From contig NZ_JOCX01000026.1 in assembly GCF_000717915.1 (NCBI RefSeq), positions 5,821-69,820 of the forward strand: 64,000 bases of DNA. Direction: 5' to 3'. Below the pieces are notes generated by a model that was given only the letters and a program-made list of their open reading frames with translations, was not told the DNA's origin and ran no database searches. How positions within the stretch are numbered: the first letter of the stretch is position 1; every line of letters begins with the position of its first letter. Origin of the DNA: Streptomyces sp. NRRL S-244 (GTDB taxonomy: Bacteria > Actinomycetota > Actinomycetes > Streptomycetales > Streptomycetaceae). Of this stretch, positions 15,150 to 23,565 are shown one piece after another. Both the position numbers and the translations under genes were made by a program.

Positions 15150-15842
15150 ATGCTGAAGGCCTTCACCGACCTGTCCACGCCGCTCGTGGCCGACGCCTGC
15201 GTCCGCAGCGGCGTGCCGCTGCGCGTGGCACCGCCCGGCATCGGCACGGTGCTGCCCGGGCACCGGGTCGCGGGGCGCGCGCTGCCGGTGCGCCACTACG
15301 GCAGCGTCGACGTGTTCCTGGAGGCGTACGGATCCGCCGAGCCCGGCGACGTCCTGGTCATCGACAACGGCGGCCGGACGGACGAGGCCTGCGTCGGCGA
15401 CCTCGCCGCGCTCGAGGCCGAGAGCGCCGGCGTGTCGGGCCTCGTGGTGTGGGGGCTGCACCGCGACACGCCCGAGCTGGCGGAGATCGGCCTCCCCGTC
15501 TTCAGTTACGGAAGCCACCCGCCCGGGCCGGTACGGCTGGACGAACGCGAGCCCGAGGCGCTGGTCACCGCCCGGTTCGGGCCGCATCTCGTCGGCGGCT
15601 GGGACTTCGTCTTCGGCGACGCCGACGGGGTGCTGTTCGTGCCCGCCGACCGCGTCGAGGAGGTGCTGGACACCGCGCTCGCGATCCGCGAGACCGAGCG
15701 CGAACAGGCCCGCCGGATCCGCTCGGGCGAGACGCTGCGCAGCCAGACGGCCTTCGCCGACTACCTGGTCCTGCGCGAGGCCGACCCCTCGTACACCTTC
15801 CGCCGCCACCTGCGCCGGATGGGTGGCGCCATCGAGGAGTGA
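15150..15842 (+). CDS. RraA/HMG-aldolase family protein
   Basis: A 230-aa protein of the RraA-like (DlpA/demethylmenaquinone methyltransferase-like) fold: PLVADACVRSGVPLRVAPPGI, GDVLVIDNGGRTDEACVGDLAALEAE, GLVVWGLHRDTPE and GWDFVFGDADGVLFVPADRVEEVL. The run from the Gly of NGG to HRDTPE preserves the R-D-x2-E of class II pyruvate aldolases. It may therefore be a 4-hydroxy-4-methyl-2-oxoglutarate/oxaloacetate-type aldolase, as opposed to a pure RNase E inhibitor. ATG 15150 with GGGGAG upstream is preferred to 15105. The neighbours do not show a pathway. Confidence 0.78.
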   Translation: MLKAFTDLSTPLVADACVRSGVPLRVAPPGIGTVLPGHRVAGRALPVRHYGSVDVFLEAYGSAEPGDVLVIDNGGRTDEACVGDLAALEAESAGVSGLVVWGLHRDTPELAEIGLPVFSYGSHPPGPVRLDEREPEALVTARFGPHLVGGWDFVFGDADGVLFVPADRVEEVLDTALAIRETEREQARRIRSGETLRSQTAFADYLVLREADPSYTFRRHLRRMGGAIEE

Positions 15843-15888
15843 CGGCGCCCCCGTACGGAAGGCGGGCGAGGGCCGGTCACCGCGGCGG

Positions 15889-15968
15889 GTCCTCGTGCGC
15901 GCGGCCGGGTCCTCGTGGGCATGGCCGGGTCACCGCGCGCGCGGCCGGGTCACCGCCGCGCCGCCGGG
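15889..15968. repeat. Four ~20-bp tandem repeats running into the peptidase gene stop
   Basis: Units GTCCTCGTGCGCGCGGCCGG (15889-15908), GTCCTCGTGGGCATGGCCGG, GTCACCGCGCGCGCGGCCGG and a diverged fourth (15949-15968). The fourth contains the TCA that is the stop codon (15950-15952) of the S33-type gene. Confidence 0.75.
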
Positions 15969-17512
15969 CAGGCGGCGTCCTCCGCCGGCAGGGCGCCGTC
16001 CAGCAGATGGCCCTCGACGAAGGCGTCGACGCACGCGTTGCCGTTCTGGAACTGGCCGTGGTCGCCGCCCCCGACGGTGACCAGCCGCGACCCGGCCAGC
16101 CCCCGGTGGGCGCGAACGGCGGCCTCGTAGTACGTCGCCGGGTCGTTCTTCGAATTGAGCATCAGCACCGGCGGCAGCCCCTCACCGGTGACCTTGATGC
16201 GCGGCGCCTTGGAGCGCGGCCAGTTCGCGCAGACCGCCGCGTACGTCAACTCCCTTGCCCCGGCCAGCGGATGGGTGCGCGTGGCCTCGGCGCTCTCCTT
16301 CACCCAGTACCGGCTGTCGCGGTTCCACGGGGTGTCGCCGCAGGTGACAGAGAAGAAGTCGGCGACGAACTCCGCGCCCATCAGGTGCCTGAGCTTCCCG
16401 GCGACCGCCTTCCGCGTCTGCGCCGGAGCCTGCTCCGGATGCTCCAGGAAGGTCAGGAGCGAGGCGAGATCCGCGAACTGGTCCGCGTTGTACAGGGCGT
16501 TCGTGGCCGCCGCGTCGAGGTGGTTCGGCGTGATGACCGTCCCCTCGACGTCCAGGGGCCGGTCGTGCAGCGCGGCCCGCACCCGCTCGTACGAGGCCTG
16601 CGCCTCCTCGGGGGTGCGCCCCTGGTGGTACGTGGCGTCGTTGGCCGCCAGCCACGGCAGGAAGTCCTGCTCGAAGCGGCGCTGGAAGCTCATCGGCTGC
16701 CCGGTCAGGAAGGACTGCCAGTCCCCGGTGAAGTCGACGTTGCTGTCGAGGACGACCCGGTCCACGCGGCGGGGGAACTCGGTCGCGTAGTACGCGCCGA
16801 GGAAGGTGGCGTAGGAGGGCCCGTAGTATGAGATCTTCTCCGCGCCGAGCAACTCCCGGTACAGGTCCATGTCGTGGACGGCCTGATCGGTGGTGATGTA
16901 CGGCAGCAGCCCGCCCGAGTTGCGCTCGCAGTCCCGTACGAACTCCCGCGCGCGGTCGAAGGTCCGCCGGACGGCGGCCGCCGAGCGGTCGCGCAGGTCG
17001 GCGCCGCCGAACAGGGCGTCGACCTTGTCCTGGTCCGAGCAGACGACCCTCGTACTCGCCCCCACACCCCGCTGGTCGAAGCTGACGATGTCGTACGCGG
17101 CCGCCAGCTTCGGGCTGTACGAGGCGAGCCGGGCCGGCCGGGGGAGCCCCGAGGCCCCGGGGCCGCCGGCCGCCACCATCAGCACGCCCCGGCGCTTCGC
17201 CGGATCCGCCGCGCGGTGCCGGGAGAGCGCGATCGTCAGGCCCGGTCCGGAGTCCGGGTGGTACCAGTCCCGCGGCACGGACATCGAGGCGCACTCCAGC
17301 GAACCGTCGGCACAGGGCTGCCAGTCGAGCTGCTGCTGCCGGTACCGGCCGGGCACCGGCGGTGTCGCGCCGGCCGCTGCCGCGGGGCTCGTGGTGCTCG
17401 CAGTGCTCGTGGTGCTGGTGGCGCTCGCCGGGCCGACGGGCAGGGCCGCGGCGGCGAGCATCGTGCAGGCGGCGGCCACGAGCCACCGCCCGGGCGTCTT
17501 GAACACGTGCAT
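15950..17512 (-). CDS. Secreted alpha/beta hydrolase, tripeptidyl-aminopeptidase-like (S33)
   Basis: A 520-aa exported protein with a signal peptide (1-~33) and then a Ser/Thr-rich stretch (ATSTTSTASTTSPAAAAG). The layout is that of Streptomyces tripeptidyl aminopeptidase/SlpD-E proteins: LDWQPC and ECASMSVPRDWYHPDSG, VAAGGPGASG (oxyanion region), FDQRGVGAS, then SYYGPSYATFLGAYYATEFP as the nucleophile elbow. NSKNDPATYYEAA carries the Asp, GGGDHGQF the His, and a TAP-type C-terminal domain follows. The usual G-x-S-Y-G elbow reads G-P-S-Y-A here. Expected role: release of N-terminal tripeptides from extracellular peptides. GGGGGAG upstream fixes ATG 17512. The gene's 3' end lies in a 20-bp tandem repeat. 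Confidence 0.86.
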   Translation of the reverse strand: MHVFKTPGRWLVAAACTMLAAAALPVGPASATSTTSTASTTSPAAAAGATPPVPGRYRQQQLDWQPCADGSLECASMSVPRDWYHPDSGPGLTIALSRHRAADPAKRRGVLMVAAGGPGASGLPRPARLASYSPKLAAAYDIVSFDQRGVGASTRVVCSDQDKVDALFGGADLRDRSAAAVRRTFDRAREFVRDCERNSGGLLPYITTDQAVHDMDLYRELLGAEKISYYGPSYATFLGAYYATEFPRRVDRVVLDSNVDFTGDWQSFLTGQPMSFQRRFEQDFLPWLAANDATYHQGRTPEEAQASYERVRAALHDRPLDVEGTVITPNHLDAAATNALYNADQFADLASLLTFLEHPEQAPAQTRKAVAGKLRHLMGAEFVADFFSVTCGDTPWNRDSRYWVKESAEATRTHPLAGARELTYAAVCANWPRSKAPRIKVTGEGLPPVLMLNSKNDPATYYEAAVRAHRGLAGSRLVTVGGGDHGQFQNGNACVDAFVEGHLLDGALPAEDAACPAARR

Positions 17513-17786
17513 GTCTGAACTCCCCCTGGGATCCGGTTGGTCTCCGTGATCGTCCCGCGCCGGCCCCCGCGCGTTCGATATCCCTGCCATCCGCATCCGT
17601 GGTGGCACCAGTGCCACCAGTGCCACAACGTGGCGGGTGCGGCGGCTTTGCCTCGGGGCGGGGAGTCTGTGGCAGAACCGATACTTCAGGCCTCTGTGAC
17701 GTGTATCGCACGCAGCGCTACATTGCCCACGCCCCGCGGTTGCGGGGCGGTGCGCGGGCCGTGCGGCCGGGGGAGGGGCATCGACG

Positions 17787-19634
17787 ATGGGCTCTGGAGT
17801 CTTCGCGAAGCTGGGGAGCGCGATCACTGTCAAAACGGCCGCCGTGGCCGCCGCGGGCACCCTGGTGGTGTCGGGCGCCGTGGGGGCCGGGGTATGGGCG
17901 CTGGGCGGCGGCCCGCAACTGGCGGTCGTCCAGCGCAGCGCCTCCGTATCGGTCGCGGCGGGCGGGGAGCAGTCCGCGGTCGCCGCCTGCCGGCCCCACG
18001 AGAAGGCGCTCGGCGGAGGGTACGCCGTCACCGGTACCGGCTTCGCGACGAGCAGCCTCTTCGCGGGCGATGCCTGGCTGGTGGCCGCGTACAACCCCGA
18101 CGCCGCGCCGGCCACCCTCACCTCGTACGCGCTGTGCGTCAACGCGAAACCCGAGTTCCTGGGCGGCGTCACATGGTCGGAGCAGGCGCACGCCTTCCAC
18201 GACCGGGGCAACAAGATGACCAGCGCCAGCGGCGGCGGGACGATTCACGACCTCACGACCGACGGGCCGTTCACGGAAGCCGCCAAGCACGCCTCCGCCT
18301 CGCCCTCCTGCCCGGGCGACTTCACCTCGCTGGGCACCGAGTTCCGGTCGGGCCGCAGCGTGGCGGGCCGCGCGGTCGCGCCGGTCCCGCTCGACGGCCT
18401 GACCACGAAGTCGGCGTTCTCCGACGCCGCCAAGGCCGTGCCCTCCGTCACGCTCAACCCGGGCAGCCGGCTGAGCAGCGGCACGTTCCCGCTCCGTTCC
18501 TCCGACTTCATCACGCACCAGACCCGGATCGAGGACCCGCAGCCACCGGAGGCGAACTACGCGGTCACCGTCCGCCCGATCTGCGTCCGGCTGGCGAGCG
18601 TGTCCGTGGCCACCGTCAAGGTGGCGGTGAGCGCGGGCGGCAGCGCGGACGCGGCCGTGTCCTGTCCCAAGGGGAAGCTGGTGGTCGGCGGCGGATTCCA
18701 GTTCCCCGCGGCCAACGAGACGGGCACCTCGCAGGCCCCGACGCGCTTCTTCGGCGACGGCTGGCTGTACGCCCCGGCCGACGCCCCGGCGGCCGGTGAG
18801 CCCTCGGGCCGCAAGGTGACGGCCTGGCACGTCACCGGCAGGAACCAGCAGAAGGCCGGTCTGGACTACTACAACTCGGTCTGGGTCGAGCACAGCGACC
18901 GGGAGACGCTCACCGGCAACGGCTACTTCGACACGCACCGCCGCGGTCCCGACGACCAGGAGCTGCACGTTTCGCCGGTGCCGGACAGCCAGGAGCTGGT
19001 CGCCAGCGCGGTCTGCGCCACGATCGACGCCAAGGCCACCGAGCCCGCGAAGGCACCCTCGCCGCCCGCCGTCACCAAGCCGGAGCTGCCGCACGCCCTC
19101 GATCCGGCCCCGGCGCCGGGCGCGACGGACGGCACGGGCTCCGCGCCGCCCTCGGCCTCGCCCTCCGCCCCGACGCCCGGTGCTTCGCCCACGACGAGCC
19201 CGTCCGCCTCGCCCGGCACGTCTCCGACGCCCGGCAGCCCCAACGGTCCCGGGACCCCGACCAAGGGGGGCCCGAGCCGGCCGGGGAACCCGTCGCAGAG
19301 CGGTTCGCCGACCCGGCAGCAGCCGCAGGCCCCGGCGGTCGCCATCCAGCAGCCGTCCGGCGGCGGCCAGCTGAGGCGCGGCTGCGAGGAGTCGTTCGCC
19401 GGAACGGCCCGGACCCGCCCGGGCGACCAGCCCCTCACCGACCCGCAGTACACGAGCTGGCGGATCAACGGGCCGAACGGGCCGGTGACGCTGGGCGCGG
19501 GCGCGTCCGGCCGCTTCCTGGTCCCGCTGCTGCCGGACGGGACGTACAAGCTGGTGTTCACGGCCACCGATCCGGCGTCCGGACTCAGCGGCAGTGCGGA
19601 GACCTCCGTCAGGATCGTCGGCTGCCTGCGCTGA
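17787..19634 (+). CDS. Membrane-anchored cell-surface protein with duplicated domain
   Basis: A 615-aa protein. One N-terminal membrane segment (~16-38). Two related beta-rich modules follow, each starting with a Cys and a glycine triplet ([17 protein letters not shown] at ~66; [16 protein letters not shown] at ~291) and ending in a Cys (YALCVN; SAVCATI). Next is a ~120-residue Pro/Ser/Thr/Gly linker, then a C-terminal module with Cys at CEESFAG and VGCLR. Modules of this C-P-x-G-x-x-x-x-G-G-G type recur in actinobacterial secreted proteins, but their role is unknown. ATG 17787 has GGAGGGG ~9 bp upstream. It is divergent from the peptidase gene. The Pro/Ser/Thr linker suggests that the end domain extends through the cell wall. 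Confidence 0.72.
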   Translation: MGSGVFAKLGSAITVKTAAVAAAGTLVVSGAVGAGVWALGGGPQLAVVQRSASVSVAAGGEQSAVAACRPHEKALGGGYAVTGTGFATSSLFAGDAWLVAAYNPDAAPATLTSYALCVNAKPEFLGGVTWSEQAHAFHDRGNKMTSASGGGTIHDLTTDGPFTEAAKHASASPSCPGDFTSLGTEFRSGRSVAGRAVAPVPLDGLTTKSAFSDAAKAVPSVTLNPGSRLSSGTFPLRSSDFITHQTRIEDPQPPEANYAVTVRPICVRLASVSVATVKVAVSAGGSADAAVSCPKGKLVVGGGFQFPAANETGTSQAPTRFFGDGWLYAPADAPAAGEPSGRKVTAWHVTGRNQQKAGLDYYNSVWVEHSDRETLTGNGYFDTHRRGPDDQELHVSPVPDSQELVASAVCATIDAKATEPAKAPSPPAVTKPELPHALDPAPAPGATDGTGSAPPSASPSAPTPGASPTTSPSASPGTSPTPGSPNGPGTPTKGGPSRPGNPSQSGSPTRQQPQAPAVAIQQPSGGGQLRRGCEESFAGTARTRPGDQPLTDPQYTSWRINGPNGPVTLGAGASGRFLVPLLPDGTYKLVFTATDPASGLSGSAETSVRIVGCLR

Positions 19635-19782
19635 ACACGGAAGACTGAACCATGCACACCGAACACCGAACGCCCTTGGGGGGAACGGCGTCAGGAGGGT
19701 GGCCGGGGCCGGGGACGAAGAGGATCATGAGGGGGCGCCGGCCCGCCGGGCCCCGCCCCGCCACCGAGTCCAGGAGGTACGT

Positions 19783-21456
19783 GTGTCTGCCGCGTCGAGC
19801 ACCGCGTCATCGAACAACGCGTCGTCGAAGACCGCGTCGTCGAGTTACGCGTCCGGGGTCTTCGAAGTACCGCTGCTGGGCGACACGATCGGCGAGAACC
19901 TGGACCGCACCGTCCGCCGGTTCCCCGACCGCGACGCCCTCGTCGACCTCGGCGCCGGGCGCCGGTGGACCTACGCGGAGCTCGCCGCCGACGTCGACGC
20001 CCTCGCGCTGGGCCTGCTGGACCTGGGCATCGTCAAGGGGGACCGGGTCGGCATCTGGGCCCCCAACCGCGCCGAGTGGACGCTGGTGCAGTACGCCACC
20101 GCCAAGATCGGGGCGATCCTCGTCACCGTCAACCCGGCGTACCGCTCGCACGAGGTGGAGTACGTCCTGCGCCAGGCCGGGATCCGGCTGCTCGTCGCGG
20201 CGGAGCGCTTCAAGTCCTCCGACTACGCCGGGATGATCGAGGAGGTGGGGCCGCGCTGCCCCGATCTGGAGTTCACCGTCCTGCTGGAGGGACCGGAGTG
20301 GATCTCCCTCCTGGAGCGGGGCCGCCGCGGTGACCCGGCCGACCTGGTCCGCGCGGCGGCGGAGCTGAGCCCGGACGACCCCGTCAACATCCAGTACACG
20401 TCGGGTACCACGGGCTTCCCCAAGGGGGCGACCCTCTCGCACCACAACATCCTCAACAACGGTTTCTTCGTCGGCGAGTTGTGCCACTACACCGAGCTGG
20501 ACCGGGTCTGCATCCCAGTGCCCTTCTACCACTGCTTCGGCATGGTGATGGGCAACCTCGCCTGCACCAGCCACGGCGCGGCGATGGTCATCCCGGCGCC
20601 GGCGTTCGACCCGGCGGCCACCCTCGCCGCGGTCGAGGCCGAGTCGTGCACCTCCCTGTACGGGGTCCCCACGATGTTCATCGCCGAGCTCGCCGCGCCC
20701 GGCTTCGACACGTACGACCTGTCCAGCCTGCGTACGGGCATCATGGCGGGCTCGCCCTGCCCGGTCGAGGTGATGAAGGAGGTCATCGACCGGATGGGCA
20801 TGCGCGAGGTGTCCATCTGCTACGGGATGACGGAGACCTCGCCGGTGTCCACGCAGACCCGCGCCGACGACTCGGTCGAGCGCCGGGTGTCCACGGTGGG
20901 CCGCGTCGGACCGCACCTGGAGGTCAAGGTGGTCGATCCGCAGTCGGGGCGGACCGTGCCGCGCGGGGAGCCGGGGGAGCTGTGCACCCGCGGCTACTCG
21001 GTGATGCTCGGCTACTGGGGCGAGCCGGAGCGCACCGCCGAGTCCGTCGACGCGGCGCGCTGGATGCACACCGGGGACCTGGCGGTGATGGACGAGGAGG
21101 GCTACCTGAGCATCACCGGCCGCATCAAGGACATGGTGATCCGGGGCGGGGAGAACGTGTACCCGCGTGAGGTCGAGGAGTTCCTCCACGGCCATCCCGA
21201 CATCATGGACGTGCAGGTCATCGGCGTCCCCGACGCCAAGTACGGCGAGGAACTGATGGCGTGGGTGCGGATGCGCGAAGGGGCGCGGCCGCTGAGCGCG
21301 GAGGCCGTCCGCGCGTACTGCGACGGACTGCTGGCCCACTTCAAGATCCCGCGGTACGTGCACGTCGTGGAGGAGTTCCCGATGACCGTGACCGGCAAGG
21401 TCCGCAAGGTCGAGATGCGCGAGACGGCGGCCCGCCTGCTGGGGCTCTCCTCGTAG
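19783..21456 (+). CDS. Fatty acyl-CoA synthetase / AMP-dependent ligase
   Basis: A 557-aa ANL-superfamily adenylating enzyme: [21 protein letters not shown] (P-loop, about residue 203), [63 protein letters not shown] (hinge Asp/Arg) and [13 protein letters not shown] (catalytic Lys). It is close to medium/long-chain acyl-CoA synthetases of the FadD/AlkK kind, which activate fatty acids with ATP and CoA. The first ~25 residues are a Ser/Ala low-complexity run encoded by an imperfect repeat (CGTCGAGCACCGCGTC-like units) and are likely disordered. GTG 19783 has GGAGG 5 bp upstream; the longer frame from 19594 overlaps the previous gene. Confidence 0.9.
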   Translation: MSAASSTASSNNASSKTASSSYASGVFEVPLLGDTIGENLDRTVRRFPDRDALVDLGAGRRWTYAELAADVDALALGLLDLGIVKGDRVGIWAPNRAEWTLVQYATAKIGAILVTVNPAYRSHEVEYVLRQAGIRLLVAAERFKSSDYAGMIEEVGPRCPDLEFTVLLEGPEWISLLERGRRGDPADLVRAAAELSPDDPVNIQYTSGTTGFPKGATLSHHNILNNGFFVGELCHYTELDRVCIPVPFYHCFGMVMGNLACTSHGAAMVIPAPAFDPAATLAAVEAESCTSLYGVPTMFIAELAAPGFDTYDLSSLRTGIMAGSPCPVEVMKEVIDRMGMREVSICYGMTETSPVSTQTRADDSVERRVSTVGRVGPHLEVKVVDPQSGRTVPRGEPGELCTRGYSVMLGYWGEPERTAESVDAARWMHTGDLAVMDEEGYLSITGRIKDMVIRGGENVYPREVEEFLHGHPDIMDVQVIGVPDAKYGEELMAWVRMREGARPLSAEAVRAYCDGLLAHFKIPRYVHVVEEFPMTVTGKVRKVEMRETAARLLGLSS

Positions 21457-21481
21457 CGGCGGCGCCGCCGACCCGGGCGGT

Positions 21482-21808
21482 TCAGCTACGGGGGGACAGC
21501 TCGGCCATGGCGCTCCAGCCCTGGCCGGGCACCTCGACGTGGATGATCTCCGGGGTGCTGGCGATGGCGCCGGCGAGGGTCTCCATACCGGCCTTGAAGT
21601 GGTCGGACGCCACGTGCGCGGCGCCCGCCTCGGCGTCGGTGAAGGCTTCCAGGAGCGTGTACTTGGTGGGGTCGTCGACGCTGCGCGACCAGTCGTAGAA
21701 GAGGTTGCCGGGCTCGTTGCGGGTGGCCCGGGTGAAGTCGTCGACGAGCGTGAGCCAGTTGTCGCTGTGCTCCGGACGGACGTCGAACCTGACGGCGATG
21801 AAGATCAT
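21482..21808 (-). CDS. Antibiotic biosynthesis monooxygenase (ABM) family protein
   Basis: A 108-aa small protein with the ferredoxin-like ABM pattern: MIFIAVRFDVRPEHSDNWLTLVDDFTRATRNEPGNLFYDWSRSVDDPTKYTLLEAFTDAEAGAAHVASDHFK. It resembles YgiN-type quinol monooxygenases and small cofactor-free oxygenases that act as dimers. The R-x-E-P-G-x-x-x-Y and E-x-F-x-D-x-x-A-x-x-x-H positions are present. The start at 21808 (MIFIAV) fits the family; a longer frame to 21850 adds a basic tail with no ribosome site. It is convergent with the acyl-CoA ligase. The function in metabolism is not determined. Confidence 0.82.
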   Translation of the reverse strand: MIFIAVRFDVRPEHSDNWLTLVDDFTRATRNEPGNLFYDWSRSVDDPTKYTLLEAFTDAEAGAAHVASDHFKAGMETLAGAIASTPEIIHVEVPGQGWSAMAELSPRS

Positions 21809-21896
21809 GCCGACCAGCCTGGCACCCCGCCGGGCCCCGCGCATCCCCATCGCGCCGTATTTCCGGCAGCGTCGGAAAACCGCGCGCCGGGCGCCC

Positions 21897-22640
21897 TCAG
21901 ACGCAGTCCGCAGCCGCTTGCCCGAGCGCGGCGCGGATCTCGCGCGGGCGCCGCCGGAACTCCTCGGTCGGCAGCGAAACCGACAGGGCGTGCACCGCGT
22001 CGCCGTCGTGGTCCCGGCCGCGCGGCAGGGCGACGGCCAGGCAGGTGTACGCGGGATCGGCCTCGCCGATCGACACGGCGAAGCCCTGCCCGCGGACCCG
22101 GGACAGCTCCGCCTCCAGCAGCTCGGCGCTGGTGATGGTGGCCCCGGTGAGGCGGGCCATCCCGTGCTCGGCCAGGTACCGCCGCCGCAGTGGAAGGGGC
22201 AGCTCGGCGAGCAGCGCCTTGCCGTGCGCGGTGGCGTGCGCCTGGGTCTCCCGGCCGGGGGTGAACGGATGCGCCGCGTCCGTGACCGGGGCGGTGGTGT
22301 CGACCACCGTGATCAGACCGCCCCGGTAGGCGGTGTAGTACGCCTCGGCGCCGGTGGTGCGGCGCAGCCGGGTCAGCAGGTCGGCCATGCGCGGCGCGGG
22401 CTCCAGGTGGCGGAGCAGGCTCCGGTGCAGCCCGGGGATCCGCGGTCCCAGCACGTACCCCTGCGCGGTGCGGACGAGGTACCCGCGTGCGGTGAGCGGG
22501 GCCAGCAGGTGGTAGGCGGTGGACAGGGAGCACTCCATCCGGCGGGCCAGGGCCTTGGCGCCGACCGGTCCGGGCGCGTCGGCGACGGCGTCGAGGATCG
22601 CGAGTGCGCGGTCGACGGACTGGGGGCCGGTGGGCGGCAT
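21897..22640 (-). CDS. IclR family transcriptional regulator
   Basis: A 247-aa protein: winged HTH at residues ~8-60 (SVDRALAILDAVADAPGPVGAKALARRMECSLSTAYHLLAPLTARGYL), then an IclR effector domain (YTAYRGGLITVVDTTAP, ATAHGKALLAELP, GFAVSIGEADPAYTCLAVALP). It is monocistronic, with ATG 22640. The stretch immediately upstream (22661-22756) is six 16-bp tandem repeats, a possible multi-site operator. The target genes are not obvious; the ABM gene 89 bp downstream on the same strand may be co-transcribed. Confidence 0.9.
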   Translation of the reverse strand: MPPTGPQSVDRALAILDAVADAPGPVGAKALARRMECSLSTAYHLLAPLTARGYLVRTAQGYVLGPRIPGLHRSLLRHLEPAPRMADLLTRLRRTTGAEAYYTAYRGGLITVVDTTAPVTDAAHPFTPGRETQAHATAHGKALLAELPLPLRRRYLAEHGMARLTGATITSAELLEAELSRVRGQGFAVSIGEADPAYTCLAVALPRGRDHDGDAVHALSVSLPTEEFRRRPREIRAALGQAAADCV

Positions 22641-22660
22641 GGCGGGCGTTCTCCCGGGGT

Positions 22661-22756
22661 GGTGACTGGGCGGGGCGGTGATCGGACGGGGTGGTGACTG
22701 GACGGGGCGGTGACCGGACGGGGCGGTGACCGGACGGGCTGGTGACCGGACGGACC
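22661..22756. repeat. Six 16-bp tandem repeats upstream of the IclR gene
   Basis: Units start at 22661, 22677, 22693, 22709, 22725 and 22741, with consensus GGTGACCGGACGGGGC. Differences are single-base (GACT/GATC/GACC and C/T at the end). The array lies 20 bp upstream of the IclR start codon. Confidence 0.9.
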
Positions 22757-22772
22757 CCCGAGCCTATGACGC

Positions 22773-22825
22773 GGTGGACGGGTGGCCTTCATCGACGTGG
22801 TGGACGGGTGGCGTTCATCGGACGT
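22773..22825. repeat. Two-copy ~26-bp tandem duplication
   Basis: GGTGGACGGGTGGCCTTCAT... at 22773-22798 is repeated almost exactly at 22799-22825 (one substitution and one inserted G). It lies between the 16-bp array and the hemerythrin start, in the divergent promoter region. Confidence 0.8.
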
Positions 22826-22863
22826 TGACCCGATGCTGAACCGGGGCGCGCACAGTCGTCCGT

Positions 22864-23556
22864 ATGGACAGCGAACACGTCGCCCCCGCGAGGCCGTACG
22901 GCCCGGCGGCTGCCGATCTCACCGGCGTCCGGGTCGCCCATCGCGCGATCCTGGCCGACATCGAGCGCCTCGCCGGGCTGCTCGCCGCTCTCGCCGCGGC
23001 CGCCGAACCGGCCGAGCCCGCGCGGGCGGAGGCCATCGCCGGGTACGTGCACCGCTACAACGACGTCGTACGCGGCCACCACCGCGAGGATGAGATCCTG
23101 TGGCCGGTCGTCCTGGACGCCGTGCCCGACGCGGCCGAGGCGGTGGCCGGCATCGTCCGCTTCGTCGCCGACCACCAGGCGCTCGACGCCCTCCAGGCCG
23201 ACTGCGACGCGGTCGCCGCCCGCTTCGCCGCCGAACCCGGCCGCCACGCAGGGAGGTTGGCCGGGCTCCTCGCCGACCAGCGGGACCTGCTGGCCGAGCA
23301 CATCGAAGCCGAGGAGGAGCACGTACTCCCGGTCATCGCCCGCCAGGTGCCCGGCGCCGCCTACGCCGCCGCGCAGGCCCGCATCCGCAGCGCGGACCGG
23401 TCCGCGGACCCGGTGTGGTCCCGGGCCTGGCTGCTGAGCCACGCCACCGAGGACGAGGCCGGCCGCCTGCTGCCCGCGGGCGCCGCGGCCCCGGCCGTCC
23501 TGGAACCGCAGCTGCGGGCGTACGCCGCCGAGGCGTCGGTGGTGTTCGCGGGCTGA
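22864..23556 (+). CDS. Hemerythrin HHE domain protein
   Basis: A 230-aa helical protein with hemerythrin iron ligands in the expected order: VRVAHRAILADIE (His), HHREDEILWPVVL (H-x3-E), FVADHQALDAL (His) and LAEHIEAEEEHVLPVIARQ (H-x4-H type Glu/His). The C-terminal ~60 residues (WSRAWLLSHATEDEAGRLL) extend the domain, as in Streptomyces homologues. Likely a di-iron cytoplasmic protein binding O2 or sensing oxidative/nitrosative stress. ATG 22864 has little ribosome-site signal, so the transcript may be leaderless. It is divergent from the IclR gene across the repeat-rich intergenic region. Confidence 0.85.
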   Translation: MDSEHVAPARPYGPAAADLTGVRVAHRAILADIERLAGLLAALAAAAEPAEPARAEAIAGYVHRYNDVVRGHHREDEILWPVVLDAVPDAAEAVAGIVRFVADHQALDALQADCDAVAARFAAEPGRHAGRLAGLLADQRDLLAEHIEAEEEHVLPVIARQVPGAAYAAAQARIRSADRSADPVWSRAWLLSHATEDEAGRLLPAGAAAPAVLEPQLRAYAAEASVVFAG

Positions 23557-23565
23557 CCGGCCTGT

